Source of the DNA: Rhodocyclaceae bacterium
GTDB lineage: Bacteria > Pseudomonadota > Gammaproteobacteria > Burkholderiales > Rhodocyclaceae
Direction: 5' to 3'
DNA: 64,000 nt
NCBI GenBank assembly: GCA_016721505.1
Contig: JADKHX010000003.1
Span: 248,001 to 312,000, forward strand
The position numbers and the translations under genes are program-made. How positions within the stretch are numbered: position 1 is the stretch's first letter; every line of letters begins with the position of its first letter. Below are positions 52,795 to 60,173 of this stretch, in pieces. The notes beneath the pieces were generated by a model. It saw nothing but the letters and a program-made list of their open reading frames with translations. It ran no database searches and was not told where the DNA came from.

Positions 52795-53511
52795 ATGACC
52801 ACTCGCTTTTGTATCGTTCGCCACGGCGAAACCGCTTGGAATGCCGAGCAACGCGTCCAAGGTCAGCTTGATATTCCACTCAATGCAACCGGCCGCTGGC
52901 AGGCGCGGGCGCTTGGTGCGGCGTTGGCGGGTACGCAGTTTGATGCGGTTGTTTGTAGTGATTTGTCGCGTGCGTTGGAAACCGCACAATTGACTCAAAC
53001 CAACGGCGGCGAAGCAGAGAATTCGCAAAGCACTGCTTTGCGCCTGCGAAGCGGGTCGGCAGTACTAAGCCGACACTACGCACCATTTCCAACTGGCGAA
53101 ATCAAAATCAATGTGAATCTCCGCGAGCGTCACTATGGCAAGTTCCAAGGTTTGAAATACGTCGACGCACAACAACAATTTCCCGCCGATTTCGCCGCGC
53201 ATTTGGAGCGCCATCTAGATTTCACCTACGGCAGCGGCGAGTCCCTGCAAGTTTTTGCTCTGCGCGCCAGCGAAGTGATGAACACGCTCGCCGAGCAACA
53301 CCAAAACCAGCGCGTGCTGGTCGTGACGCACGGCGGGGTTTTGGATGTGATTTATCGGATGGCCAGCGGCATGAGTTTGACTGCGCGGCGAGATTTTCTG
53401 ATTCCCAACGCGGCGGTCAATTGGGTTGACTATGTTGATGGGCGATGGTTGTTAGTGGGCTGGGCAGATTGCGCACATTTGCAAGGCGCATTGGACGAAT
53501 TGGCCAAGTAA
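52795..53511 (+). CDS. Histidine phosphatase (phosphoglycerate mutase superfamily) with a 32-residue repeat insertion
   Basis: A 238-residue protein with the active-site motif RHGET at residues 9-13 (histidine 10), SDLSRALETAQ, LRERHYGKFQG and VVTHGG (second catalytic histidine). ATG 52795 places the motif in the usual position; ATG 52765 and 52783 are alternatives. Between SDLSRALETAQ and LRERHYG, where relatives have about 16 residues, residues about 70-102 come from a 96-bp long repeat (NSQSTALRLRSGSAVLSRHY and onward). Function as phosphatase in cobalamin or sugar metabolism is not fixed by context. Confidence 0.88.
   Translation: MTTRFCIVRHGETAWNAEQRVQGQLDIPLNATGRWQARALGAALAGTQFDAVVCSDLSRALETAQLTQTNGGEAENSQSTALRLRSGSAVLSRHYAPFPTGEIKINVNLRERHYGKFQGLKYVDAQQQFPADFAAHLERHLDFTYGSGESLQVFALRASEVMNTLAEQHQNQRVLVVTHGGVLDVIYRMASGMSLTARRDFLIPNAAVNWVDYVDGRWLLVGWADCAHLQGALDELAK
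53004..53099 (+). repeat. Long dispersed repeat (96 bp), in frame inside the histidine phosphatase gene
   Basis: Modules: CGGCGGCGAAGCAGAGAATT, hairpin A CGCAAAGCACTGCTTTGCG, CCTGCGAAGCGG, hairpin B GTCGGCAGTACTAAGCCGAC, ACTACGC and a diverged short core (ACCATTTCCAACTGGCGA). The gene reads it in the opposite direction from the efflux and EnvC-like genes. Confidence 0.9.
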
Positions 53512-53582
53512 TTTGAGGTCTGCAGCGGCGGCAAACCGTCGAGTAAAATGTGTAGATTCCTTTTCCAAACGCAGGAACTACC

Positions 53583-54830
53583 ATGTTTTCAAAGCAAAAT
53601 ACCCTCGCCAAAACCGATCCGGAAATCTGGGCCGCGACCAAAAATGAAGATCGTCGTCAGGAAGATCACATTGAGTTGATCGCCTCGGAAAACTACGTTT
53701 CCGACGCGGTGCTCGAAGCACAAGGCTCGCAGCTCACCAACAAATACGCCGAAGGTTATCCCGGCAAGCGTTATTACGGCGGTTGTGAATATGTTGATGT
53801 GGTCGAGACCTTGGCCATCGAACGCGCCAAAAAATTATTCGGTGCTGATTGCGCTAACGTGCAGCCGAACTCCGGCTCGCAAGCCAATCAAGCGGTGTTC
53901 CTAGCCTTCCTCAAACCCGGCGACACAGTGCTCGGCATGAGCCTCGCCGAAGGTGGCCATTTGACCCACGGCATGGCCCTTAACATGAGCGGCAAATGGT
54001 TCAACGTGATTCCTTACGGGCTGACCGCAGACGAAGAAATTGACTATGACGCGATGGAAAAACTCGCGCATGAACACAAGCCAAAACTCATCATCGCTGG
54101 CGCATCGGCGTATTCCTTGCGCATCGATTTCGAGCGCTTCGCCAAAGTTGCCAAAGCTGTCGGCGCAATTTTCATGGTCGATATGGCGCACTACGCCGGC
54201 CTCATTGCTGCGGGCTATTACCCCAACCCCGTGCCGCACGCCGATGTGGTCACCACAACGACGCACAAGACTTTGCGCGGCCCGCGCGGCGGTTTGATTT
54301 TGATGAAAGCCGAACACGAAAAAGCCATCAACTCAGCGATTTTCCCGGGACTGCAAGGCGGCCCCTTGATGCACGTGATTGCGGGCAAGGCAGTAGCGCT
54401 GAAAGAAGCGATGACGGATGGCTTCAAAACTTACCAGGCGCAGGTAATTGCCAACGCGCAAGTGATGGCCAAAGTATTGAAATCACGCGGCCTGCGCATC
54501 GTTTCAGGTCGCACCGAATCGCACGTATTTTTGGTCGATTTACAAAGCAAAAATATCACCGGCAAGGAAGCCGAAGCGGTGCTCGGCAATGCGCACATTA
54601 CGGTTAATAAAAATTCAATTCCGAACGACCCGCAAAAACCTTTCGTCACAAGCGGAATTCGTCTTGGCACACCGGCAATGACTACGCGCGGTTTCACGGA
54701 AATCGAAGCTGAAAAAATCGCCAATCTGATTGCCGATGTACTCGATGCGCCGAAGGACGAAGCCGTGTTGGCAGCGGTGCGTGTGGCCGTTGCGGACCTG
54801 TGCAGCAAGTTTCCGGTTTATGGTGATTGA
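53583..54830 (+). CDS. glyA: Serine hydroxymethyltransferase
   Basis: GlyA interconverts serine and glycine with tetrahydrofolate, feeding one-carbon metabolism and purine and thymidylate synthesis. The 415-residue product has the N-terminal RQEDHIELIASENYVS, the TNKYAEGYPGKRYYGG motif, and TTTTHKTLRGPRGG with the PLP lysine (near residue 228). Normal family length. An AGGA ribosome binding site precedes the ATG. Confidence 0.98.
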   Translation: MFSKQNTLAKTDPEIWAATKNEDRRQEDHIELIASENYVSDAVLEAQGSQLTNKYAEGYPGKRYYGGCEYVDVVETLAIERAKKLFGADCANVQPNSGSQANQAVFLAFLKPGDTVLGMSLAEGGHLTHGMALNMSGKWFNVIPYGLTADEEIDYDAMEKLAHEHKPKLIIAGASAYSLRIDFERFAKVAKAVGAIFMVDMAHYAGLIAAGYYPNPVPHADVVTTTTHKTLRGPRGGLILMKAEHEKAINSAIFPGLQGGPLMHVIAGKAVALKEAMTDGFKTYQAQVIANAQVMAKVLKSRGLRIVSGRTESHVFLVDLQSKNITGKEAEAVLGNAHITVNKNSIPNDPQKPFVTSGIRLGTPAMTTRGFTEIEAEKIANLIADVLDAPKDEAVLAAVRVAVADLCSKFPVYGD

Positions 54831-54848
54831 GCGTGCCTCTCCTGGTTG

Positions 54849-55021
54849 TCATTTCCCGCGCAGCAGGAAACCATATTAGCCACGCCCGCCCGGGCGGGGG
54901 CAGGGGGGTGGGGGCGATTGAGGTTTTGCTTGAAGGTACGCGCAGCGTGCCGTCAAGCGGGGACAAGTGGGGTGGGGGACAGCGTGCGACAGGGGCATTT
55001 CATTTCCCGCGGAGCGAGAAA
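54849..55021. repeat. Pair of related stem-loop direct repeats flanking the G-rich spacer
   Basis: TCATTTCCCGCG occurs at 54849-54860 and again at 55000-55011. The first is followed by CAGCAGGAAA and the second by GAGCGAGAAA, so each folds into a TTTC/GAAA-type hairpin. They bracket the G-rich region and the second overlaps the nrdR start. This pair is not related to the CACCAGCACCAACTGG family. Confidence 0.6.
54892..54914 (+). other. G-quadruplex-like tract between glyA and nrdR
   Basis: Four G-tracts (3, 5, 6 and 5 G) are separated by one or two bases at 54892-54914. A second G-rich cluster at 54959-54978 has three tracts of 4, 4 and 5. No gene lies in 54831-55020. Both clusters are between two related hairpin-like repeats. 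Confidence 0.6.
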
Positions 55022-55033
55022 TGAAATGCCCCT
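54991..55033 (+). promoter_or_regulatory. Perfect stem-loop enclosing the nrdR ribosome binding site and start codon
   Basis: AGGGGCATTTCATTTC (54991-55006) and GAAATGAAATGCCCCT (55018-55033) are perfect 16-bp complements round the 11-nt loop CCGCGGAGCGA. The right arm contains the ATG at 55021 and the first codons of NrdR; the GGAG ribosome binding site is in the loop. When folded, the start codon is paired, so translation would be restrained. Confidence 0.75.
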
Positions 55034-55497
55034 ATTGCAACGACGTTAATACTCAGGTCGTCGACACTCGCGAAAACGAGGAAGCTGACACCGTCCGTCG
55101 GCGTAGGCGTTGCATGGTGTGCGATAAGCGTTTCACGACTTATGAGCGGGTCGAATTGCAGCTACCGCAAATCGTCAAGAAAAACGGCAGCCGTACCGAC
55201 TATGCGCGTGACAAGCTGAAGGGCAGCATGATGTTGTCGCTACGCAAACGTTCGGTGCCGACGGAGCTGATTGATGCGGCGATTGATCGCATCGAAGAAA
55301 AATTGGTGCAGCTGGCCGAGCGCGAAGTGAACTCGGATCGCATTGGCGAGCTGGTGATGCGCGAGCTGAAAAAACTCGACAAGGTGGCCTACATACGCTT
55401 CGCTTCCGTGTATCGAAATTTTGAAGATGTCGATGAATTTTCTGACGCGATACGCGAGATCAAAAAGCCGCGTGTCGCACGGCGACCGGCGAAGTAA
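55021..55497 (+). CDS. nrdR: Transcriptional repressor NrdR
   Basis: NrdR senses dATP/ATP and represses ribonucleotide reductase genes. The 158-residue product has the N-terminal zinc ribbon C3-x2-C6 and C31-x2-C34 (MKCPYC, CMVC), then the ATP-cone (KNGSRTDYARDKLKGSMMLSLRKR). Start ATG 55021; an upstream frame from 54967 is not conserved. The glyA-nrdR-ribD order is common in proteobacteria. Translation may be controlled by the stem-loop covering its start. Confidence 0.97.
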   Translation: MKCPYCNDVNTQVVDTRENEEADTVRRRRRCMVCDKRFTTYERVELQLPQIVKKNGSRTDYARDKLKGSMMLSLRKRSVPTELIDAAIDRIEEKLVQLAEREVNSDRIGELVMRELKKLDKVAYIRFASVYRNFEDVDEFSDAIREIKKPRVARRPAK

Positions 55498-55503
55498 TCC
55501 TCG

Positions 55504-56613
55504 ATGAACAAAGCCGCAGATTCCATTTTCATGGCGCGCGCTTTGCAACTAGCAGAGCGCGGATTGTTCACTACGACACCTAATCCACGTGTTGGCTGTG
55601 TCATCGTCCAAGACGGTTTGGTGATAGCTGAAGGCTGGCATATGCGTGCAGGCGAGCCGCATGCAGAGGTCATGGCACTGCGCTCGCCAGTTGGTGCTGA
55701 TGACACGCTGTTAAAGACCTCTGGCTCAACCGCCTACGTCACCTTGGAACCTTGCAGTCATTTTGGAAAAACGCCACCTTGCGCCGACGCGCTGATCGCC
55801 GCTGGTGTTTCGCGCGTATTGTCGGCAATGCAAGACCCGAATCCGCTAGTCGCCGGGCAAGGCTTGGCGAAATTGCGCGCCGCTGGCATTGCGGTTGAAT
55901 GTGGCTTACTCGAACATGAAGCACGCGAACTGAATATCGGATTTGTCTCACGCATGACCCGTGGCCGACCGTGGCTGCGCGTGAAAATCGCTGCTAGCAT
56001 TGATGGCAAAACGGCGCTGAATAATGGCGTATCGCAATGGATTACTGGTGAAGTTGCGCGCAGAAATGCCCATCTTTGGCGTGCTAGATCCTGTGCGATT
56101 TTGACCGGCATAGGCAGCGTGAAGCACGACAATCCAAGGCTCACTGTGCGCGATGTATCGACCACGCGACAACCGTTGCGTGTGTTGCTTGATAGCCACC
56201 TGCAGACATCACCCGATGCAGCGATTCTCCACGATGGCGGTGCATTAATTTTTTGCGCCGTGCAAAATCCGCTGCGGCAGCAGGCGCTTGAAAACGCAGG
56301 CGCGGAGGTGCTGGTGATACCCAACGCCGACGGACGAGTCGATCTCCCAGCGATGCTGCAAGTACTCGGTCAACGTGGTGTCAATGAAATCCTGGTTGAG
56401 GCGGGAAGCGTACTCAACGGCGCGCTGTTGGCGGAAAATCTGGTGGACGAATTGCTGATTTATCAAGCGCCGACTTTGATCGGCGAGGCAGCGCGCGGAA
56501 TGTTCGCGATCGGCGAAATTACACAACTCGGCGATGCCAAACGATTGCATATTCTCGAGCGGCGCACGCTCGGCGATGACAGTTTGATTCGCGCGCGTTT
56601 TGTCGCCAACTGA
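55504..56613 (+). CDS. ribD: Riboflavin biosynthesis bifunctional deaminase/reductase RibD with repeat insertion
   Basis: RibD deaminates and then reduces the pyrimidine intermediate of riboflavin synthesis. The 369-residue product has the deaminase zinc site HAE (about residue 53) and PCSHFGKTPPC (about 83), then the reductase domain with LTGIGSVKHDNPRLTVR and VEAGSVLNGALL. Between ALR and TAYVTLEPC the protein has about six more residues than E. coli RibD as I recall it; these residues (SPVGADDTL) come from a short repeat. No ribE, ribB or ribH follow. Confidence 0.95.
   Translation: MNKAADSIFMARALQLAERGLFTTTPNPRVGCVIVQDGLVIAEGWHMRAGEPHAEVMALRSPVGADDTLLKTSGSTAYVTLEPCSHFGKTPPCADALIAAGVSRVLSAMQDPNPLVAGQGLAKLRAAGIAVECGLLEHEARELNIGFVSRMTRGRPWLRVKIAASIDGKTALNNGVSQWITGEVARRNAHLWRARSCAILTGIGSVKHDNPRLTVRDVSTTRQPLRVLLDSHLQTSPDAAILHDGGALIFCAVQNPLRQQALENAGAEVLVIPNADGRVDLPAMLQVLGQRGVNEILVEAGSVLNGALLAENLVDELLIYQAPTLIGEAARGMFAIGEITQLGDAKRLHILERRTLGDDSLIRARFVAN
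55685..55713 (-). repeat. Short dispersed repeat, in frame inside ribD
   Basis: On the minus strand: AACAGCGTGTCATCAGCACC then AACTGGCG. In ribD it encodes SPVGADDTL between the two zinc-ligand motifs of the deaminase domain, the tightest structural setting of any copy here. Confidence 0.83.
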
Positions 56614-56614
56614 T

Positions 56615-57385
56615 TTAAGCTTGCGACAATCCACCGTCGACCACCAGCGTGTGACCGACCACATAACTCGCGGCATCTGAACACAGCCACATAATCGCGT
56701 TGGCAATTTCATCGGCGCTGGCAAAGCGCTTTAGCGGAACTATTTGTTCAACGCTGGCTTTCATTGCACTCGGCGATTCCGCTGCTGCCAGTCGCGCTTC
56801 CCAACTTGGCGTTAGCGTCACACCGGGCGCGACGGCGTTGATGCGAATACCTTGGCCTATCACTTCCAGCGCTAATGATTTGGTGATGCCTTCTATGCCA
56901 TGCTTGGCCGCGCTGTACACCGCCGCACCGGGCGTGGCGCGCAGGCCATTGATGGATGAGACATTGACGATGGCACCGCCCCGTGCGTCCTGTTGCATCA
57001 GCGAAATTTCCTCGCGTAAACATGCCAGCGGGGCAAGCAACCCTGCATGCATGGCGGCGTTAATTTTCGCTTCGCTCAGTTTGGCAAATTCGCCGATGCC
57101 ACGCTCGTTCGAGGCAAAATTATTGACCGCGATATCCAACCGATCGTAGGTTTGCCGCACGCTGGCAAACCACGCTTGCAATTCGCTGGATTGAGTTAAG
57201 TCCACCGCCTGAAAATCCACCACGCGCAAGGCCGGATTTTGCGTGACGGCGAGCTTCCATTTATCCAGCGAGCGTCCGCAAGTAATAACAGTCGCATTTT
57301 CGGCGAGCAAAGCTTGCACAGTGGCAAGACCTATGCCTTGACTACCACCCGTGACCAGCGCAATTTTTCCGACCAGAGATTTCAT
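56615..57385 (-). CDS. Short-chain dehydrogenase/reductase
   Basis: A 256-residue Rossmann-fold oxidoreductase with the NAD(P) motif TGGSQGIGLA near residue 12, NNFAS, the catalytic serine in VNVSSINGL and YSAAK (Tyr near residue 160, Lys four on). ATG 57385 is chosen because it overlaps the moeB stop (ATGA). Longer upstream frame is in moeB. Substrate unknown; coupling to the sulfur-transfer E1 gene may be coincidental. Confidence 0.9.
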   Translation of the reverse strand: MKSLVGKIALVTGGSQGIGLATVQALLAENATVITCGRSLDKWKLAVTQNPALRVVDFQAVDLTQSSELQAWFASVRQTYDRLDIAVNNFASNERGIGEFAKLSEAKINAAMHAGLLAPLACLREEISLMQQDARGGAIVNVSSINGLRATPGAAVYSAAKHGIEGITKSLALEVIGQGIRINAVAPGVTLTPSWEARLAAAESPSAMKASVEQIVPLKRFASADEIANAIMWLCSDAASYVVGHTLVVDGGLSQA

Positions 57386-58137
57386 TTCGCGTTTGCTCCA
57401 CACACCGCGCAATGCGCATCGCGCGGCACAGCAATCTCCCGCCACGACATGGCGAGGCCATCGAGCAACAATAATCGTCCGGTCAATGTAGTGCCGCAAC
57501 CGACGATGATTTTCAGAGCTTCCGCTGCTTGGCAAGCGCCGACGATGCCGACCAGCGGCGCGAATACGCCCATCGTCGCGCAGCGTACTTCCTCAACACT
57601 TTCTGCCTCAGGGAACAGGCATTCGTAACACGGCGCATCGGCATGGCGAGAATCGAAGACGCTGATTTGGCCATCAAAACGAATCGCTGCACCCGATACC
57701 AAGGGCTTGCGATATTTCACGCAAGCGCGATTCACGGCGTGACGCGTGGCGAAATTATCCGAGCAATCGAGCACCACGTCGGCAGTTGAAATTTCCGCTT
57801 CGAGTCGTGCATCTTCGAGTCGTTCATAGATACCGATAACTTCGCATTCAGGATTTATTTCACCCAGCGTGTGCGTGCCGGACGCGACTTTTGATAAGCC
57901 TATTGTCTCAGTGCGATGCAAAATTTGACGCTGCAAATTAGTCAGATCCACTGTATCGCCATCGGCCAGTACCAAAGTACCGACACCTGCCGAAGCCAAA
58001 TACATCGCCGCCGGTGAGCCAAGCCCGCCGGCGCCGATCACCAACACGCGCGCAGCGAGAATTGCCGTTTGCCCGGCGACATCAATTTGCGGCAAGAGGA
58101 TGTGGCGGCTGTAACGCAGGAGTTGCTTATCGTTCAT
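57382..58137 (-). CDS. moeB: ThiF/MoeB/HesA-type adenylyltransferase
   Basis: A 251-residue E1-like enzyme that adenylates the C-terminus of MoaD or ThiS. It has the nucleotide-binding RVLVIGAGGLGSPAAMYLASAGVGTLVLADGDTVDLTNLQRQILH block, the DCSDNFATRHAVNRAC segment and the C-terminal zinc-type CAVCG. MoeB and ThiF cannot be told apart by sequence here; the symbol follows the usual naming. Starts nineteen or so bases after the repeat on its other side. Confidence 0.88.
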   Translation of the reverse strand: MNDKQLLRYSRHILLPQIDVAGQTAILAARVLVIGAGGLGSPAAMYLASAGVGTLVLADGDTVDLTNLQRQILHRTETIGLSKVASGTHTLGEINPECEVIGIYERLEDARLEAEISTADVVLDCSDNFATRHAVNRACVKYRKPLVSGAAIRFDGQISVFDSRHADAPCYECLFPEAESVEEVRCATMGVFAPLVGIVGACQAAEALKIIVGCGTTLTGRLLLLDGLAMSWREIAVPRDAHCAVCGANAK

Positions 58138-58155
58138 TTGGAGGATGTGTCGAAT

Positions 58156-58184
58156 GGCCAGTTGGTGCTGGCCACACGCTGTTA
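58156..58184 (-). repeat. Short dispersed repeat between moeB and the DUF hypothetical gene
   Basis: On the minus strand: TAACAGCGTGTGGCCAGCAC then CAACTGGCC, lying right behind the stop of the gene at 58186-58647. It shares the GGCC variant with the copy at 26646. Confidence 0.82.
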
Positions 58185-58185
58185 G

Positions 58186-58647
58186 CTAGCGATCCTGCCG
58201 CATGTGAGGCGGCGTTTCGTCGTGGTCACCGTGCAGGTGTTTGTCCCATGCTTTGGAATACACTTGTTGCGATTTTTTGATCAGACGTTCGGGCACCCGC
58301 ATGTTGCGAAGTTGCGTCTCTTCGGAAAAGTGAATGATGGCACGCGCGATGCGCCGAACAAAGGATGCGTCAAACTGAAATCCTTGCGCCACCAAAGCGG
58401 CTTCTAGTCCTTCCATGGTGTATTCACGTAGATCGTAGCTGACAATCAAACTTGTCGCGGTTGAACCCGTTTCGACCTGTAGGTCGGGTAAGCCGCCGAG
58501 CAATTCATGTGCACGCAAAACCTGCGATATATGCACCGCATCAAAATGCAATTCACGCCGTTTGAGTGTGTCCGGTTGTGGCAAAAACGGCGCGGGTACT
58601 TCGCGCGGATGACCATCTCGGAGTGCTCGGGCTTGTTCGGGATTCAT
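58186..58647 (-). CDS. Hypothetical protein
   Basis: A 153-residue, charged, probably cytoplasmic protein of unknown function. No motif is recognised. The N-terminal part includes PFLPQPDTLKRRELHFDAVHISQVLRAHELLGGLPDL, and the C-terminal part is basic (RVPERLIKKSQQVYSKAWDKHLHG). It lies 14 bases after ctpA on the same strand and is likely cotranscribed with it. Confidence 0.75.
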   Translation of the reverse strand: MNPEQARALRDGHPREVPAPFLPQPDTLKRRELHFDAVHISQVLRAHELLGGLPDLQVETGSTATSLIVSYDLREYTMEGLEAALVAQGFQFDASFVRRIARAIIHFSEETQLRNMRVPERLIKKSQQVYSKAWDKHLHGDHDETPPHMRQDR

Positions 58648-58661
58648 CGCAGGTTTCCCGC

Positions 58662-60149
58662 CTAGCGTTTGATGATCTGCAATGCCTTGAGCAGATTCAT
58701 CGCTTGGGCGAACTGGTAATCGTTTTTACCGGCGTATTCAATCGGTCCGGCACGCGCCTCGTCATCTTCCTCGTTGAGCTTTTTCCCCTTCCCAGCAGGC
58801 TTGGATTTTTGGTCAACAACGCGATCAGCTTCCTTTAGATCTTTTGCGTCCTCACCCGACGCATCCAAATGTCGCTCCAAATCCGCTTCGCGCAAACGCT
58901 CATGCGGAATTCCGCTTGCCGTTTCCTCAACCACCACATCGGGCGTAATGCCCTTGGCCTGAATCGACCGCCCCGAAGGAGTGAAATACCGCGCGGTGGT
59001 CAATTTAATCCCGGTGGTCGCGGTCAGTGGCACGATAGTTTGCACGGAGCCTTTGCCAAAAGTCTGTGTGCCCATCACGATGGCGCGTTTGTGATCTTGC
59101 AAGGCGCCAGCAACGATCTCGGAAGCCGATGCCGATCCGCCGTTAACCAAGACAATCAGCGGCACGGTTTTTGCGCCAGCAGGCAGGCTCTTCAAGGCGT
59201 CCTCGCCACGTCGCGTGTAATCCGCTAGCGTTGCGGTGTAGCGTCGCTTGGCATCTTCAGTGCGCCCGTCGGTACTGACCACCAAGGTATCAGTCGGCAA
59301 AAACGCGGCGCTGATGCCGACAGCCGCATTGAGCAAACCGCCTGGATCATTGCGCAGATCGAGCACCAAGCCTTTCAAGTCTTCTGGCTTGGCGGTCTTG
59401 GCATCTTTGCTGGTTTTGCTGTCCGCTTTTCCATCTTTGGACTCCTTAATGCCTTTGTAAAGTTTGTCCAAATGCTTGACCAAGTCAGCGGTACTTTCTT
59501 CTTGAAATTGAATCACACGGATGTAACCGAAACCGCCGTCGAGCATTTTCGAACGCACGCTTTCGAGTTTGATTTTTGCGCGCAACAGCGTGATTTCAAT
59601 CGGCTCGCTTTTGCCTTTGCGAACTATCGTGAGTTTGATCGGTGTTTTGGGTTTGCCGCGCATTTTTTTTACAGCGTCGTCGAGCGTCAGACCCTTCACC
59701 AATGTGTCGTCAAGCTTAATAATCAAATCGCCCGCCAAGACTCCAGCCTTCCATGCTGGCGTATCGTCGATAGGGGAGATGACTTTGACATAGCCATCTT
59801 CCATACCGACTTCAATGCCAAGTCCGCCGAATTCGCCTTGCGTGCTGACTTGCAGATCTTTGAATGCTTCACTGTCCAAATAAGACGAATGCGGATCAAG
59901 ATTGGCCAGCATGCCGCTGATGGCATGAGTAATTAATTTCTTGTCTTCAATCGGCTCTACATAACCCTGTTTGATCGCGGCGAAAACGTCGGCAAAACTG
60001 CGCAACTCCTCAATCGGCAAGGCTGTGGCGGCGCGAGAGGCGGTCGCTCCCGAGCTCTTCGCCGCCAATGCCGAAAAATTAACGCTGAGGAGAATTCCGC
60101 CGACTAAACCAATGGAAATCAGACCAATTTTTTGCAACTTGCCGCGCAT
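58662..60149 (-). CDS. ctpA: C-terminal processing peptidase (S41 family)
   Basis: A 495-residue periplasmic serine protease. It has an N-terminal anchor or signal (LISIGLVGGILLSVNFSALA), a PDZ domain (about 95-180, GLGIEVGMEDGYVKVISP) and the S41 domain, where NGGSASASEIVAGALQDHKRAIVMGTQTFGKGSVQT holds the catalytic serine and lysine. A Lys/Asp-rich loop with KESKDGKADSKTSK and a charged C-terminal tail interrupt and extend the core. Pairs with the adjacent EnvC-like gene, common in proteobacteria. Confidence 0.93.
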   Translation of the reverse strand: MRGKLQKIGLISIGLVGGILLSVNFSALAAKSSGATASRAATALPIEELRSFADVFAAIKQGYVEPIEDKKLITHAISGMLANLDPHSSYLDSEAFKDLQVSTQGEFGGLGIEVGMEDGYVKVISPIDDTPAWKAGVLAGDLIIKLDDTLVKGLTLDDAVKKMRGKPKTPIKLTIVRKGKSEPIEITLLRAKIKLESVRSKMLDGGFGYIRVIQFQEESTADLVKHLDKLYKGIKESKDGKADSKTSKDAKTAKPEDLKGLVLDLRNDPGGLLNAAVGISAAFLPTDTLVVSTDGRTEDAKRRYTATLADYTRRGEDALKSLPAGAKTVPLIVLVNGGSASASEIVAGALQDHKRAIVMGTQTFGKGSVQTIVPLTATTGIKLTTARYFTPSGRSIQAKGITPDVVVEETASGIPHERLREADLERHLDASGEDAKDLKEADRVVDQKSKPAGKGKKLNEEDDEARAGPIEYAGKNDYQFAQAMNLLKALQIIKR

Positions 60150-60173
60150 AGAAACTCCGTTGAGATAACGACC

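Noticed and set aside
53513..53549. Promoter of glyA with TTGAGG and TAAAAT
   Set aside because: The boxes are 25 bases apart, too far for sigma-70.
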